64,000 bases of DNA from Nocardioides terrae (lineage in GTDB: Bacteria > Actinomycetota > Actinomycetes > Propionibacteriales > Nocardioidaceae): positions 1 to 64,000 of the forward strand of contig NZ_FOLB01000007.1 of NCBI RefSeq assembly GCF_900112345.1, given 5' to 3'. Made by a program: the position numbers and the translations under genes. Below the pieces are notes generated by a model. That model searched no databases. It saw only the letters and a list, made by a program, of their open reading frames with translations, and had not been told where the DNA came from. The first letter of the stretch is position 1; every line of letters begins with the position of its first letter. Below, one piece after another: positions 1 through 9,170 of this stretch.

Positions 1-310
1 CGCCCGGATCGAACGGTTGATGACCGACAACGCCTGGGCCTACCGCTGGTCGCTTCGAGCTGTCTGCGCCGAGCACGGCATCCAGCAGAAGTTCATCAAG
101 CCCCACTGCCCGTGGCAGAACGGGAAGGTAGAGCGCCTCAACCGCACCCTGGCTACCGAGTGGGCCTACCGCCAGGTCTTCACCAGCAACGCCGACCGGG
201 CAGCAGCCCTTGCACCCTGGCTCGAGCACTACAACACTGAACGTCGCCACAGCGCACTCGGAGGACGACCGCCGATCAGCCGCCTGTCACCAACCTGATG
301 GCCGGGTACA
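1..310 (+). mobile_element. Right end of an IS481-family insertion sequence, cut by the window edge
   Basis: The 3' part of an IS481-type transposase is followed 12 bases after its stop by a plausible right terminal inverted repeat. Read inward on the minus strand from position 310 it begins TGTACCCGGCCATCAGG; TGT ends are usual for this family. The left end lies outside the window, so target duplication cannot be checked. Confidence 0.6.
2..298 (+). CDS. IS481-family transposase, C-terminal part (partial at window start)
   Basis: DDE-type integrase-core transposase of the IS481/IS3-like group; only the C-terminal ~98 codons are present because the gene runs in from before base 1. Visible are the TDNAWAY motif, with the second catalytic Asp, and the NGKVERLNRTL segment, in which the Glu of KVE is the third catalytic acid. 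The tail has the usual YNTERRHSALGGRPP motif. The reading frame is open to its stop, so this piece is not obviously broken. It lies at the outer edge of the region upstream of the c-di-GMP genes and may mark a rearrangement boundary. Family assignment is firm; whether the whole element is active cannot be told. Confidence 0.85.
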   Translation, partial: ARIERLMTDNAWAYRWSLRAVCAEHGIQQKFIKPHCPWQNGKVERLNRTLATEWAYRQVFTSNADRAAALAPWLEHYNTERRHSALGGRPPISRLSPT

Positions 311-731
311 GCTAGGCGGCACCACCGACAGTTTCGGATCGGCCGGTGGCACCCGGTGGAGAAGCGCTGGTACTCCGGTGAGCGCCAAGGTCAGCGCGGC
401 GGATGAGGGACTCTGCCAATCGCCACCGGCGGAGCCTCACACCGTCTGCTGCTGTGACCAATGTCTTAGGCCGGTCGACCCGCGGCCGATGCTCCCTGCG
501 AGAGCGGTCCCCCGATGAACGGTCCACCCGAGGTTCGGGAGTGAAGAGGAGCTATGACGACCGAGCCGTACGGCGAGTGGAGGACGGAACGCACCGCGGT
601 CCGTACCGAGGGGGACGCGCCGGTCCCCGCGATGGCGTCACCCCGGGAGCCGGGTCACCGCGTCGCTGGTCACCGACTGCGCGCCGGGGCTGTCCGGGCG
701 ACTTCCTCGGATCGTCCACGGTGGGGGAAGC
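311..731. other. Intergenic region without a convincing gene
   Basis: About 420 bases between the IS end and the GGDEF-EAL gene. Several short frames overlap on both strands but none resembles a known protein. One plus-strand frame, 554-739 (61 codons), has a GAGGAG sequence 2 bases before its ATG and overlaps the next gene's start by 8 bases, so a small upstream leader peptide is conceivable. Its Arg/Pro-rich composition is what random frames in GC-rich DNA give, so it is not called as a gene. Confidence 0.3.
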
Positions 732-2978
732 ATGCCTAGGTCGTCACTGGCCGCGCTGCTGTTGGGTGTCGTGCTGCTCGCGCTCGGTCCGGTGATGGTC
801 GCCGAGGAGCTGGCGCTCGAGCGGCAGAACGACGCGGAGCTCCGCCATGACGGGATCCAGCTCGCCAGCTCGTTCAACGCGGACTTCGAGCGGGCCCGCA
901 GCCTCGACCTCCTGCTGTCGCGCAACCCAGACCTGCTCTCGATCCCGCAGGTCAGCCATCTCACGTCAGCGGTCAACCGGCGCGCCAACGATGCGCTGCG
1001 CTACCTCGAGGGGCTCTATCCGGCTGCGATCGGCGAGGCGGGCCTGATCGACGATACCGGGAGCGAGCTCGCGCGGGTGACGAAAGGCGTCGCCGCTCCG
1101 ATGGAGGACCTATCCACCAACGAGGCTCGGAACCCATTCTTCCGGGCCACGCTGGACCTCGACCCGGGGCAGGTCTATCACGCCGCGCCGTACGTATCCG
1201 CAGGCACCGGCCGCTGGGTGATCTCGACCTCCACCCCGGTCGATGTCGGCGGTGGCCACCGGGTGGTCGTGCACTTCGAGGTCGCCCTCTCCACCTTCGC
1301 GATGACGCTTTACGCCGCCGGCTCACCTGGGCGCGAGGCGGCCGTGGTCGACGCGCGAACCGGACGGATCATCCTGCAGCAGGACGGCCACCTCCCGCCG
1401 CCGGCCGGCCAGTTTGCCGCGTTCCCCCACTGGAGGGCGGCCGACCTCGACAGCAGCAGGAACGGCCGTACCGTCACAGTCGACGGTCGACGGCTCGCCC
1501 TCACGCCGGTGTCCGCCAGCAGCGGCAACGCGAACCATTGGGTGGTCGTCAACTGGTCCCACCACCACGTCGGATTCGTCCCTATCTGGCTCGGGGTCCT
1601 CATCAGCGCGGCCGGAGCCTGCCTGTTGCTGCTGCTGATCGTCGTCGTGCGCCGCCAGCACAGCACCCTGCGGCGGGCGGCCAGGCTGGACCACCTGACC
1701 GGCCTGGCGAACCGCAAGGCGCTCGAGGAGGCACTCGATCGGGCGGTCGCCGCGTCATCGCACGGTGAGCGCGTCGCCGTGGTGCTGCTCGACCTCGACA
1801 GCTTCAAACAGATCAACGACACCCTCGGCCACGACTGCGGCGACCTTGTCCTGCAGGAGATCGCCCGTCGCCTGCACGCCAACACCTTCGAGTACGACAC
1901 CGCCGCCCGCCTGGGCGGCGATGAGTACGCTGTCGTGCTCCGTCACCTCAGCCCCGACGTCGAACTCACCTCGGTGGGCCACCGGCTCCGCGAGGCACTG
2001 ATCCGACCGATCGAGATCAACGGTGTCCAGAGGATGGTGGGCGTGAGCATCGGGCTCGCGGTCTGCCCCGATCACGGCACCGCCCCGGCAGAGCTTCTCC
2101 GCGCGGCCGATGCGTCCATGTACCGCGCGAAGCGCGGTCGCGAGGGCGTCAGCGTCTACGAGGCCGGGACCTGCGCCGGTGCGGAGGAGTCTTCGCTCGC
2201 GGCCGAGCTGCTCATGGCCATCGAGCGGGACGAGATCACCCTGGTCTTCCAGCCCGAGCAGGCCGTCGGGAGCGGTCGGATCGTGACGGTCGAGGCCCTG
2301 GCGCGATGGATGCGGGCAGACGGCACGCCGGTGCCGCCGTCGACGTTCGTCCCCTTGGCCGAGGAGGTCGGGTTGATCCGGCCGCTGACCGTCCTCACCA
2401 TGCGCAAGGCGCTCGACGAGGTGCTCGGGTGGCGCCGCTCGGGCCTCGACGTCGCGGTCAGTGTCAACCTCTCCGCCCAGCTGGTCAGTGACCGCTCGGT
2501 TCCCGGCCTGGTCGAGGAGCTGCTCCGCGAACGCGGCCTGACCGGGGACGCCCTCATCCTCGAGATCACCGAGACCGCGGCGATCGGTAGCGTCGACGTC
2601 GCACGCGACGTGCTGCAAGACTTGCGTGCGCTAGCGGTCCGCATCGAGCTCGACGACTTCGGCAGCGGCTACGCCTCAGCGCGGACGCTGCGCGACATCC
2701 CGCTGGACGGGGTCAAGATCGACCGGGACCTCGTCAACGATCACACACCCGGCGGTCGCACCATGCTCACCTCGATGATTCAGCTCGGCAAGGTGCTCGA
2801 CCTCTACGTCGTGGCCGAGGGCATCGAGAACGAGTCAGGCCTCGACGCACTCCGCTCGCTCGGTGCCGACGTCGTCCAGGGCTACCACCTCGCCCGGCCG
2901 ATGCCGCCCACGCACATCCGTCAGACCCTGCTCGAGCACGCTGCCGCGGTCGACGCCCGGACCGGGGTCACGCGGTGA
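732..2978 (+). CDS. Membrane-anchored GGDEF-EAL protein (c-di-GMP synthase/phosphodiesterase)
   Basis: 748-residue signalling protein with an N-terminal transmembrane helix (about 5-22), a ~250-residue extracytoplasmic sensor resembling a Cache domain, a second transmembrane helix (about 280-305), then GGDEF and EAL domains. The GGDEF signature is intact as GGDEY (395-399). The EAL motif is at 521-523, and later EAL-domain landmarks (NLSAQ, EITET, DDFGSGYAS, KIDRDLV, VAEGIE, QGY) are all present. By sequence both diguanylate cyclase and c-di-GMP phosphodiesterase activity are possible; which one dominates cannot be told. The ATG is preceded by GGGGGAAG. It converges on a second c-di-GMP gene (3250-5001, minus strand), so an external signal and c-di-GMP turnover are probably linked here. 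The ligand is unknown. Confidence 0.9.
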   Translation: MPRSSLAALLLGVVLLALGPVMVAEELALERQNDAELRHDGIQLASSFNADFERARSLDLLLSRNPDLLSIPQVSHLTSAVNRRANDALRYLEGLYPAAIGEAGLIDDTGSELARVTKGVAAPMEDLSTNEARNPFFRATLDLDPGQVYHAAPYVSAGTGRWVISTSTPVDVGGGHRVVVHFEVALSTFAMTLYAAGSPGREAAVVDARTGRIILQQDGHLPPPAGQFAAFPHWRAADLDSSRNGRTVTVDGRRLALTPVSASSGNANHWVVVNWSHHHVGFVPIWLGVLISAAGACLLLLLIVVVRRQHSTLRRAARLDHLTGLANRKALEEALDRAVAASSHGERVAVVLLDLDSFKQINDTLGHDCGDLVLQEIARRLHANTFEYDTAARLGGDEYAVVLRHLSPDVELTSVGHRLREALIRPIEINGVQRMVGVSIGLAVCPDHGTAPAELLRAADASMYRAKRGREGVSVYEAGTCAGAEESSLAAELLMAIERDEITLVFQPEQAVGSGRIVTVEALARWMRADGTPVPPSTFVPLAEEVGLIRPLTVLTMRKALDEVLGWRRSGLDVAVSVNLSAQLVSDRSVPGLVEELLRERGLTGDALILEITETAAIGSVDVARDVLQDLRALAVRIELDDFGSGYASARTLRDIPLDGVKIDRDLVNDHTPGGRTMLTSMIQLGKVLDLYVVAEGIENESGLDALRSLGADVVQGYHLARPMPPTHIRQTLLEHAAAVDARTGVTR

Positions 2979-3249
2979 CGGAGACCGGGCAGTCCCATCT
3001 TGAGCCACGCGTCGTCACGGCGACCGACGGACCGCAGACCGATTGCCAGCCACACCAACACAGCCGGTGGGCAGCGCATAGAGAGCTGCCTGCCGATCAC
3101 CTAGACCGAGTCTGGCCAGACACCGGCCCTACCGGAATCGCCTAGTAGCTGCGTTCGCCGTGGCACCCGTAGCCGATCCGGTGGTCATGCGGCCTATTGT
3201 CAGCTCTCGCGACTCCGCTTCAGGCTCGCTGTGGCAGTCGCGTTCGTCT

Positions 3250-5001
3250 TCAGCGGGTCGGTTGGGTCGGGTCGATCAAGTCGGCTGGGTCGGCCAAGCG
3301 AACGAATCCGTGCTGGTTGCCGACCACCTCGGCGAGTCTCTCGACGACACCGGGGTCGAAACGGGTTCCGGCCTCGCGGCGCAGGTGCGCAAGAGCCGCC
3401 CCGACCGAGCGCCCCGGGCCGGGGTGATCGTGGGTCAACAGATCGAAGGCGTGACACGCCGCGATGATGCGGGCGCCCATCGGGATCTGGTCGGCGGTCA
3501 GACTGTCCGGGTAGCCGGTGCCGTCATAGTGTTCCTGGTGCCCACGAAGCAGCTCCGCGGTGGGAGCAAGGGCGGGCGCAGCCATGGCGACGCGCTCGGC
3601 GATCAGCGGGTGGCGACGCAGGAAGTCTCGTTCGACGTCGTCGAGGGGTTCGGTCTTGGTGAGGATCGCATCCGGTATGGCGGCCTTTCCGATGTCGTGG
3701 ACCTCGGCGGCGAGCCGGATGCGCTTCACCTCCACCGAGGGCAGTTCGTACGCCGTCGCGACCCGCCCCGCCAACGATGCGACCGTGTGGCTGTGTCGGC
3801 CCAGTTCCGAGTCGCGTTCGTTGAGAACCGTGACCAGAACGTCTGCAGCCTGCTGGCTCGCCGGCACGCGGCCGTTCCCCTTCTGCAAGTAGAGGCGGGT
3901 GTCGACGAGCGTGAGTGCCTCGGTCACGCTCGCTGCCTCAGCCGGGAGCAACGCCGCGCCGTACGACGATCCGATCGCGAATCCGGGCCCGGACTCGGTG
4001 AGAGCCACCTGAGCGGTGCTGGCCAGTGTGAGTGCATCGGCCTCGTCGCTGACCTGCGCCAGCAGGCAGAACTCGTCGCCGCCGAGCCGATAGGCGACCC
4101 CCCGGCCCGCAGTCGCTGCGTCGAGGCGTCCACCGAGGCGCGCCAAGAGCGCATCGCCGGCCGGATGGCCGAACGTGTCGTTGTACAGCTTGAACCCGTC
4201 GAGGTCGAACAGCACCAGGACCGTCAGGTCACCGTCGCCCGCCACGACGCCCTCCAGATCCCGGAGCAGGGCTCGTCGGTTCGCAAGCCCGGTCAGCGGA
4301 TCGGTCAGCGCGTTCTTCGCGTTCTCGGCCGCGAGCTGACGGTGTGCTGCGGCCGATCCCTCGGCCAACAGCCGCGCGCGCTGAGTCCGCCAGAAGGACC
4401 ACGCGAAGCCGGAGAGCAGGAGGGCGATGACGAGAGCGGTGCCGTTCCGGGCCTTGCTCGCCGCCGCACGTGAGCGCTCCCGGTAGCGCTTTCCCGCGCT
4501 GGCCAGGGCCTGGTCGACGGTGTAGGCCTGCCGCGCGGCCGTGTCGGAGGACTCGTTTGCCGCATCCTGACGATCGTGCGACACCGCCTCCAACACGTGT
4601 TGCAACGCCGCATCGACCCGATGGAACGATCGTAGAGCTGATCGCACATCGGGTGGTCCGCCGTCGCGTTCCAAACGCGTGAGAGTCTGCTCGATCTCCT
4701 CAGTGGCACCCGTGAGCTCGTCACGGACGTCTGCGGGATCGTCACCCTCACCAGGTGATGCGCCCCACGGCACCCCGAGGACCTGCGAGACGGAGAGTCG
4801 CAGAGCAACGAGTTCGGCCTCCGCGTCGCGGCTGGACGAGGCCGTGCTCTGGAGATGGACGATCACTCCGAACGCTGCTGCCGCCGCCAGCGCGGTCACC
4901 AGCATGACAGCCGCCGTCAGGGACGGCGGAGACAACCGGCGATGCGCAAAGGCCATGCCACTCTTGTCGGCACTTCGACCAGCAGGTTGAGGAGCCAGCA
5001 T
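3250..5001 (-). CDS. GGDEF plus HD-GYP membrane protein (c-di-GMP turnover)
   Basis: 583-residue protein with two transmembrane helices (about 28-50 and 185-205) flanking a mostly helical extracytoplasmic segment, then a GGDEF domain with intact GGDEF at 307-311 and a C-terminal HD-GYP domain. In the latter, the metal-binding HD is H435-D436 in HDIGK and the GYP motif is 496-498 in YDGTGYPD. Catalytic signatures of both domains are preserved, so it could make and degrade c-di-GMP. A second in-frame ATG 15 codons downstream (4956) is an alternative start; neither has a strong Shine-Dalgarno sequence. It is convergent with the GGDEF-EAL gene at 732-2978. In related genomes a helicase gene (helY) is often found near this place downstream of tatC; none is present here. 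Confidence 0.88.
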   Translation of the reverse strand: MLAPQPAGRSADKSGMAFAHRRLSPPSLTAAVMLVTALAAAAAFGVIVHLQSTASSSRDAEAELVALRLSVSQVLGVPWGASPGEGDDPADVRDELTGATEEIEQTLTRLERDGGPPDVRSALRSFHRVDAALQHVLEAVSHDRQDAANESSDTAARQAYTVDQALASAGKRYRERSRAAASKARNGTALVIALLLSGFAWSFWRTQRARLLAEGSAAAHRQLAAENAKNALTDPLTGLANRRALLRDLEGVVAGDGDLTVLVLFDLDGFKLYNDTFGHPAGDALLARLGGRLDAATAGRGVAYRLGGDEFCLLAQVSDEADALTLASTAQVALTESGPGFAIGSSYGAALLPAEAASVTEALTLVDTRLYLQKGNGRVPASQQAADVLVTVLNERDSELGRHSHTVASLAGRVATAYELPSVEVKRIRLAAEVHDIGKAAIPDAILTKTEPLDDVERDFLRRHPLIAERVAMAAPALAPTAELLRGHQEHYDGTGYPDSLTADQIPMGARIIAACHAFDLLTHDHPGPGRSVGAALAHLRREAGTRFDPGVVERLAEVVGNQHGFVRLADPADLIDPTQPTR

Positions 5002-5105
5002 GGGCGACTGAGCCGGTGTGCCCCGCAGAGAAGACGGCGGTGGTCACACGCCGCACAACCGGATCCGGCGCTGGATGAGTTGTATCGGCAGCCGCGAGAC
5101 GACGC

Positions 5106-5978
5106 TCACCCGAAGACGGTCAACGCCCCCGGCACGACCTCGACAGTCAACGGCAGCTCCCCGAACCGCTCACCGTCGGCGTACGCGACAACGCCGGACG
5201 CGGCGACCGTCACCCGCTTCACGCGATGCCGCTCGTACGCCGGGTGGCGGGTGTGGCCGCCGGAGAAGAGCTTCGGGTAGGTCTTGATGAGCTCGCGCCG
5301 TGGCACGCTGGTGAAGAGGACGACGTCGAGCAGACCATCGTCCAGCGAGGCACCGTGGGTGACCCTGAGGCCGCCGCCCATCGAGTCGCCGTTGCCGACG
5401 GAGACGAGCATCCCCTCGACCCGGCGGGTCTCGCCGTCCAGCTCGAGGGTGTAGCTGATCGGCTTGAACTCCTTGAGCACGGCGACGATGGCGAGGCTGT
5501 ACTTCAGCTGCCCCTTCGGCCAGGTCATCGTGTTGGCCTTCTCGTTCACCGCCGCGTCGAAGCCGGCGGCGAGCACGGTGACGAAGTAGCGGTCGCCGCT
5601 GCGGGCCAGGTCGATGAGCCGGGTACGGCCGCGAACGATCACGTCGGCGGCCGCGGCCGGGTCCCTGAGGGGCAGCCCCAGGGCGCGGGCGGTGTCGTTG
5701 CCCGTGCCCATCGGGACGATGCCGAGCGGCGTACTGCTGCCGGCCAGCACCTGCGCGGCGATGTTCACCATGCCGTCGCCCCCGCACACCACCAGGCCAT
5801 CCACCCCGTCCGCGACGGCCACCCGGGCCAGCTGCGACGAGTGCGCCGCATCGACGCCCACCAGCTCGCGGACCGCGAACCCGGCCTGTCGCAGCCGGGC
5901 GGCCACGGCGGCGACCTTGGCGTCGTTGCGGCCGCCACCGGCCACGGGGTTCGACAGCAGGGCAAGCTCGCGCGTCAC
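5106..5978 (-). CDS. Diacylglycerol kinase-like lipid kinase (DAGK catalytic domain)
   Basis: 290-residue soluble protein of the DgkB/YegS/BmrU lipid-kinase family, which phosphorylates diacylglycerol or related lipids at the membrane. The N-terminus has the LLSNPVAGGG nucleotide-binding start. The family signature GGDGMVN follows, then PMGTGNDTARALGLP, and C-terminally the GDSMGGG and DDGLLD elements typical of the second domain. Length is normal. The start is a GTG at 5978. No Shine-Dalgarno is visible, but TAGTGT lies 7 bases upstream, so it is probably transcribed as a leaderless mRNA separately from tatC, whose stop is at 6006. The exact lipid substrate is not deducible. Confidence 0.9.
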   Translation of the reverse strand: MTRELALLSNPVAGGGRNDAKVAAVAARLRQAGFAVRELVGVDAAHSSQLARVAVADGVDGLVVCGGDGMVNIAAQVLAGSSTPLGIVPMGTGNDTARALGLPLRDPAAAADVIVRGRTRLIDLARSGDRYFVTVLAAGFDAAVNEKANTMTWPKGQLKYSLAIVAVLKEFKPISYTLELDGETRRVEGMLVSVGNGDSMGGGLRVTHGASLDDGLLDVVLFTSVPRRELIKTYPKLFSGGHTRHPAYERHRVKRVTVAASGVVAYADGERFGELPLTVEVVPGALTVFG

Positions 5979-5985
5979 GCGCGGA

Positions 5986-5991
5986 ACACTA
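5986..5991 (-). promoter_or_regulatory. Probable -10 box of the lipid kinase gene (leaderless start)
   Basis: TAGTGT ends 7 bases before the GTG start codon at 5978, which places the transcript start at or near the codon itself. It follows the same pattern as many other genes in this window. Confidence 0.5.
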
Positions 5992-6005
5992 GCCCGCTGC
6001 GGCGG

Positions 6006-6848
6006 TCAGAGAGGCGAGACCTGGTCGTCCGACCACTGCTCGGTGCTCTCCGCGCGTCTGCCCCGGCTCCGGTCGACCAGGCGCGCGATGACCTCCGCGA
6101 TCGCGAAGAGCACCAGCATCGGGACCGCGAGCATCAGCATCGAGAACGGGTCGGTGGACGGTGTCGCGACCGCCGCGAACACCATGGTGCCGAGGATGAT
6201 CCACGGCCGGTAGCGACCCAGCTGCTTGCCGGAGAGGACCCCGGCCAGGTTGAGCAGGATGACGAAGAGCGGGATCTGGAAGGCGATCCCGAACACCAGC
6301 AGCATGCGGGTGAAGAAGGAGAAGTACTCGCCGAACTCGACCAGGGACTGCAGCTTCGCCGGCGTGAAGCCGATCAGCACGTCGAGGCCCTTGGGCAACA
6401 CGTAGTAGCCGACCGCGACGCCGGCGAGGAAGAGCGGTCCGGCGATCGAGGCGAAGACGCGGGTCCAGCGCTTCTCGTGCGGGTGCAGCCCGGGCATCAC
6501 GAAGCCCCAGATCTGCAACAACCAGTACGGTGCCGAGACCACGACGGCGGCCACGCCGCACAGCTTCATCTGCAGCAGCAGCGGACCGGTCGCGCCCTTG
6601 ATGTAGGCGGTCGTATCCACCTTGTCGTGCAGCGACTCCTGGGCGTGGTTGTAGGGCCGCATGACGAGCTCGAGGAGCTGGTCGTAGAAGAACAGCGCCA
6701 CGATGAAGGCGATGACGAGGACCGCCACCGACCGGATGATGCGCGCGCGCAGCTCACGCAGGTGGTCGGCGAGGGCCATCCTGCCGTCGGCCCCGATGGG
6801 GTTGTGCGGTCGGCCTCGGAAGAGGTCGACGACGCCGGCGATCGACAC
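6006..6848 (-). CDS. tatC: Sec-independent protein translocase subunit TatC
   Basis: 280-residue polytopic membrane protein of the twin-arginine translocase, which binds twin-arginine signal peptides and, with TatA, exports folded proteins. The N-terminus carries the TatC signature MALADHLRELRARII before the first helix. The FVMPGLHPHEKRW loop and six hydrophobic segments match the family. The charged tail (GRRAESTEQWSDDQ) is of ordinary actinobacterial type. It lies 12 bases downstream of tatA in the same orientation, so the two are co-transcribed. A separate tatB is not present here, as is usual for minimal TatAC arrangements, although a tatB elsewhere in the genome cannot be excluded. Confidence 0.97.
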   Translation of the reverse strand: MSIAGVVDLFRGRPHNPIGADGRMALADHLRELRARIIRSVAVLVIAFIVALFFYDQLLELVMRPYNHAQESLHDKVDTTAYIKGATGPLLLQMKLCGVAAVVVSAPYWLLQIWGFVMPGLHPHEKRWTRVFASIAGPLFLAGVAVGYYVLPKGLDVLIGFTPAKLQSLVEFGEYFSFFTRMLLVFGIAFQIPLFVILLNLAGVLSGKQLGRYRPWIILGTMVFAAVATPSTDPFSMLMLAVPMLVLFAIAEVIARLVDRSRGRRAESTEQWSDDQVSPL

Positions 6849-6860
6849 CGACGCCCCGGG

Positions 6861-7148
6861 TCAGGCGTCGCCGCGGTGCAGGCGGTCGCGCTCGGCGTCG
6901 AGCTCGGCCTGCTTGGCGTCGAGCTCGGCCTGCTTGCTGGCGAGCTCGGCCGCGCGCTGTGTCTCGGGCGTGGTGGCGGCTTCGTCGTCGTCCATCAGAC
7001 CCTTGGTCTCTGCCTTGAAGATGCGGAGCGCGCGGCCGCTGCCACGGGCCAGCTCGGGCAGCTTGGTGGCGCCGAACAGCAGGACGACGACGAGCAGGAT
7101 GAGAACGAGCTCGGTCGTGCCAAGGCCGCCGATGAGCAGCGAAGTCAT
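6861..7148 (-). CDS. tatA: Sec-independent protein translocase subunit TatA
   Basis: 95-residue TatA: one N-terminal transmembrane helix (about 10-27), the FGATKLPELARGSGRALR hinge and amphipathic helix, and an acidic/charged tail. It forms the oligomeric pore-like element of the Tat system with TatC. The tail contains a short tandem repeat (KQAELDA twice) that should extend as a coiled coil. It is placed between pafC and tatC; a pafBC-tatAC order is common in actinobacteria. Confidence 0.95.
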   Translation of the reverse strand: MTSLLIGGLGTTELVLILLVVVLLFGATKLPELARGSGRALRIFKAETKGLMDDDEAATTPETQRAAELASKQAELDAKQAELDAERDRLHRGDA

Positions 7149-7184
7149 GTGGTCCTCACAATGTTGGGAAGCAGCATCGCCATG

Positions 7185-8186
7185 CTACTCGGCATCGGTG
7201 TAGAGCGAGCGGGTGACGGCAGATCGTGACCGGAACGCGTCGGCGTACGCCGCCGGTGCGATCACCCGGGCGTGCGGGGCGAGCCTGAGCAGCAGCCGGG
7301 TGAGCCAGCGCTGGTCGGCCACGAGCAGGTCGACCTGGTGGTGGCCGGACTCGCCCGGCCGCACCGCCTCGACCGGGTAGTACTCGGTGATCCAGTACGC
7401 CGCCGGCGCGATGTCGAGCGTCACGCGCTCGGCCCCGGCCTCCTGCGTGAAGATCCCCGGGGCGAGCTCGCGGGGGGCGTCGGTCGTCGTCACCATGGTG
7501 TCGAGCACCTCGGCGGAGCGGATCCGGTCGAGCCGGAACCAGCGCGGCGCCTCCGCGGCGTGGCACCAGGCATCGAGGTAGACGGCGCCGCCCTCCACGA
7601 CCAGCCCGCGCGGGTCGACGACCCGCTCGGACTCCTCGTCGCGCGAGGGGACGTAGTAGACGAGGCGGACCTGGCGGCGCTGCCCGACGGCGGCCTCGAG
7701 ACGGGCGCGGAGGGCGACCTCGGCCGCGTCCGGCGCATCACCGGGGTCGACCAATGGCGTCGCCGCCGCACCCGCCGCGGCCGCCTGCTCGAGCTTGGCC
7801 AGCGCCCGGTCGACGACCTCGCGGGTGTCGTCGCTGGTCGCGCCGCTGCGCAGGGCGCGGAGCGCGACGATCACCGCTGTCGCCTCGGTCGGCGTGAGGC
7901 GGAGCGGGCGGGAGAGGTAGTCGGCGTTGGTCACCCGGATCACCCGGTCGCCGCCCGGCGATTCGAGCGACTCGATGTCGACGTCGATGAGGTCGTCCGG
8001 ATAGCCGCCGGGGAGCCCGCACATGAAGAGCACCCGGAGGTCCTTGACGATCTGGCGCTCGGTGACTCCGAACGCGGTCGCCGCCTCGTCGAGGCGGACG
8101 TGACCGTGCGCGTGCAGGTAGGGCACGAGCGCGAGCAGCCGGGCCACCTGCTCGCGAGCACCCTGGACGGGCTGACGCTGGCTCAT
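7185..8186 (-). CDS. pafC: WYL-domain transcriptional regulator PafC
   Basis: 333-residue regulator with an N-terminal winged-helix region (about 12-80, containing FGVTERQIVKDLRVL) and a WYL-type ligand-sensing domain in the middle (about 190-260, RLVYYVPS to AVYLDAWCH), ending in the WCX-type C-terminal domain. PafC acts together with PafB; in mycobacteria the pair activates DNA-damage genes independently of LexA. The ATG at 8186 was chosen over an upstream in-frame start because it overlaps the pafB stop in an ATGA arrangement, implying translational coupling. It lies upstream of tatA in the same run. Paralogous to pafB and of the usual length. Confidence 0.93.
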   Translation of the reverse strand: MSQRQPVQGAREQVARLLALVPYLHAHGHVRLDEAATAFGVTERQIVKDLRVLFMCGLPGGYPDDLIDVDIESLESPGGDRVIRVTNADYLSRPLRLTPTEATAVIVALRALRSGATSDDTREVVDRALAKLEQAAAAGAAATPLVDPGDAPDAAEVALRARLEAAVGQRRQVRLVYYVPSRDEESERVVDPRGLVVEGGAVYLDAWCHAAEAPRWFRLDRIRSAEVLDTMVTTTDAPRELAPGIFTQEAGAERVTLDIAPAAYWITEYYPVEAVRPGESGHHQVDLLVADQRWLTRLLLRLAPHARVIAPAAYADAFRSRSAVTRSLYTDAE

Positions 8187-9139
8187 GCGAGCACCCCGTC
8201 GAGACGCTCGATGACGGCGTCGCGGAGCTCGGCCGGCTCGACGACGTAGGCGTCGGGGCCGTAGGAGAGCACCTCGGAGGCCAGGTCCACCGTCGCCCGC
8301 GTGATCGTGATCCGGTCCCACGACTCGCCGTCCGGGCCGGTCGCCCCACTCTCCGTCGAGATCGCCCCCCGGCGCAGCGGGTGGCAGGTGCCGGGCCTGA
8401 CGAGGAGCACGGCCCGGAGCACGGTGCGCTCGGGCGTGAGCCGACGGGCCACGGCCCGGACGTCGGTCCCCTCCGGGATCTCGAACGACCCGGGCGGCCC
8501 GTCGCGACGGACCTCGCCTCGCACGCGGGAGAGCCGGAAGACGCGGTCGTAGCGACGGTCGGTGTCATAGCCGACGACGTACCACCGGCCCGAGGAGCGC
8601 ACGACGCCCCACGGCTGCAGGTGGCGCGTCTCGACGGGGTTGGTCCCCCGCTGGTAGTCGAACACCACCGGGGTGCGCTCCTGGGCCGCCTCGAGGAAGA
8701 GGTCGAAGGACGGCTCGTCGGCGCTGAGCCGCGGCTGGACGAGGTCGAGCGCGGCCACGTCGAGCTCGGCGCCCGCGGCCGTCAGCTTGCGGACCGCCTC
8801 GCTCGTCGCCTCGGCCAGCCGGGCGTGCTCCCAGACCTTCGTGGCCAGGGCGACGACCGACGCCTCGTCGGCGGTCAGGCTGATGTCCGGCAGTGCGAAC
8901 TCGGTCGGGCTGATCCGGTAGCCCTGGTCGTCGTCGAAGAGCGGGTCGGTGGTGCCGACCTCGATCGGTACGCCGAGGCTGCGGAGCTCCTCCTTGTCGC
9001 GCTCGAACATCTTCTCGAAAGCCTCGTCCGAGGAGTCGGCGTAGAGGATGTCGCGGATCCGCTCCTTGGTGACGTAGCGCTTCTGGACGAGCAGCATGAT
9101 GAGCAGGTTCATCAGCCGTTCGGTCTTCTGCGCCGACAT
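8183..9139 (-). CDS. pafB: WYL-domain transcriptional regulator PafB
   Basis: 318-residue partner of PafC. The N-terminus (MSAQKTERLMNLLIMLL) starts the helix-turn-helix domain. The WYL domain is visible at about 145-215, with VVFDYQRG and GRWYVVGYD, followed by the WCX-like C-terminal domain. The stop overlaps the pafC ATG by 4 bases, so both are made from one mRNA. In actinobacteria pafB and pafC take their names from proximity to pafA but act in the DNA-damage response. Here an FKBP lipoprotein gene lies between pafA and pafB. Confidence 0.93.
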   Translation of the reverse strand: MSAQKTERLMNLLIMLLVQKRYVTKERIRDILYADSSDEAFEKMFERDKEELRSLGVPIEVGTTDPLFDDDQGYRISPTEFALPDISLTADEASVVALATKVWEHARLAEATSEAVRKLTAAGAELDVAALDLVQPRLSADEPSFDLFLEAAQERTPVVFDYQRGTNPVETRHLQPWGVVRSSGRWYVVGYDTDRRYDRVFRLSRVRGEVRRDGPPGSFEIPEGTDVRAVARRLTPERTVLRAVLLVRPGTCHPLRRGAISTESGATGPDGESWDRITITRATVDLASEVLSYGPDAYVVEPAELRDAVIERLDGVLA

Positions 9140-9170
9140 CGTCCCGCTCCTCAGCCTGCTTCTGCGCCGG

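Noticed and set aside
554..739. Small Arg/Pro-rich frame upstream of the GGDEF-EAL gene
   Set aside because: The ribosome site is too close to the ATG and the composition is shadow-like; insufficient to call a gene.
5226..7229. 667-codon plus-strand frame opposite the lipid kinase and tat genes
   Set aside because: Antisense to tatA, tatC and the kinase; His/Asp/Glu/Arg repeats reflect antisense codon bias.
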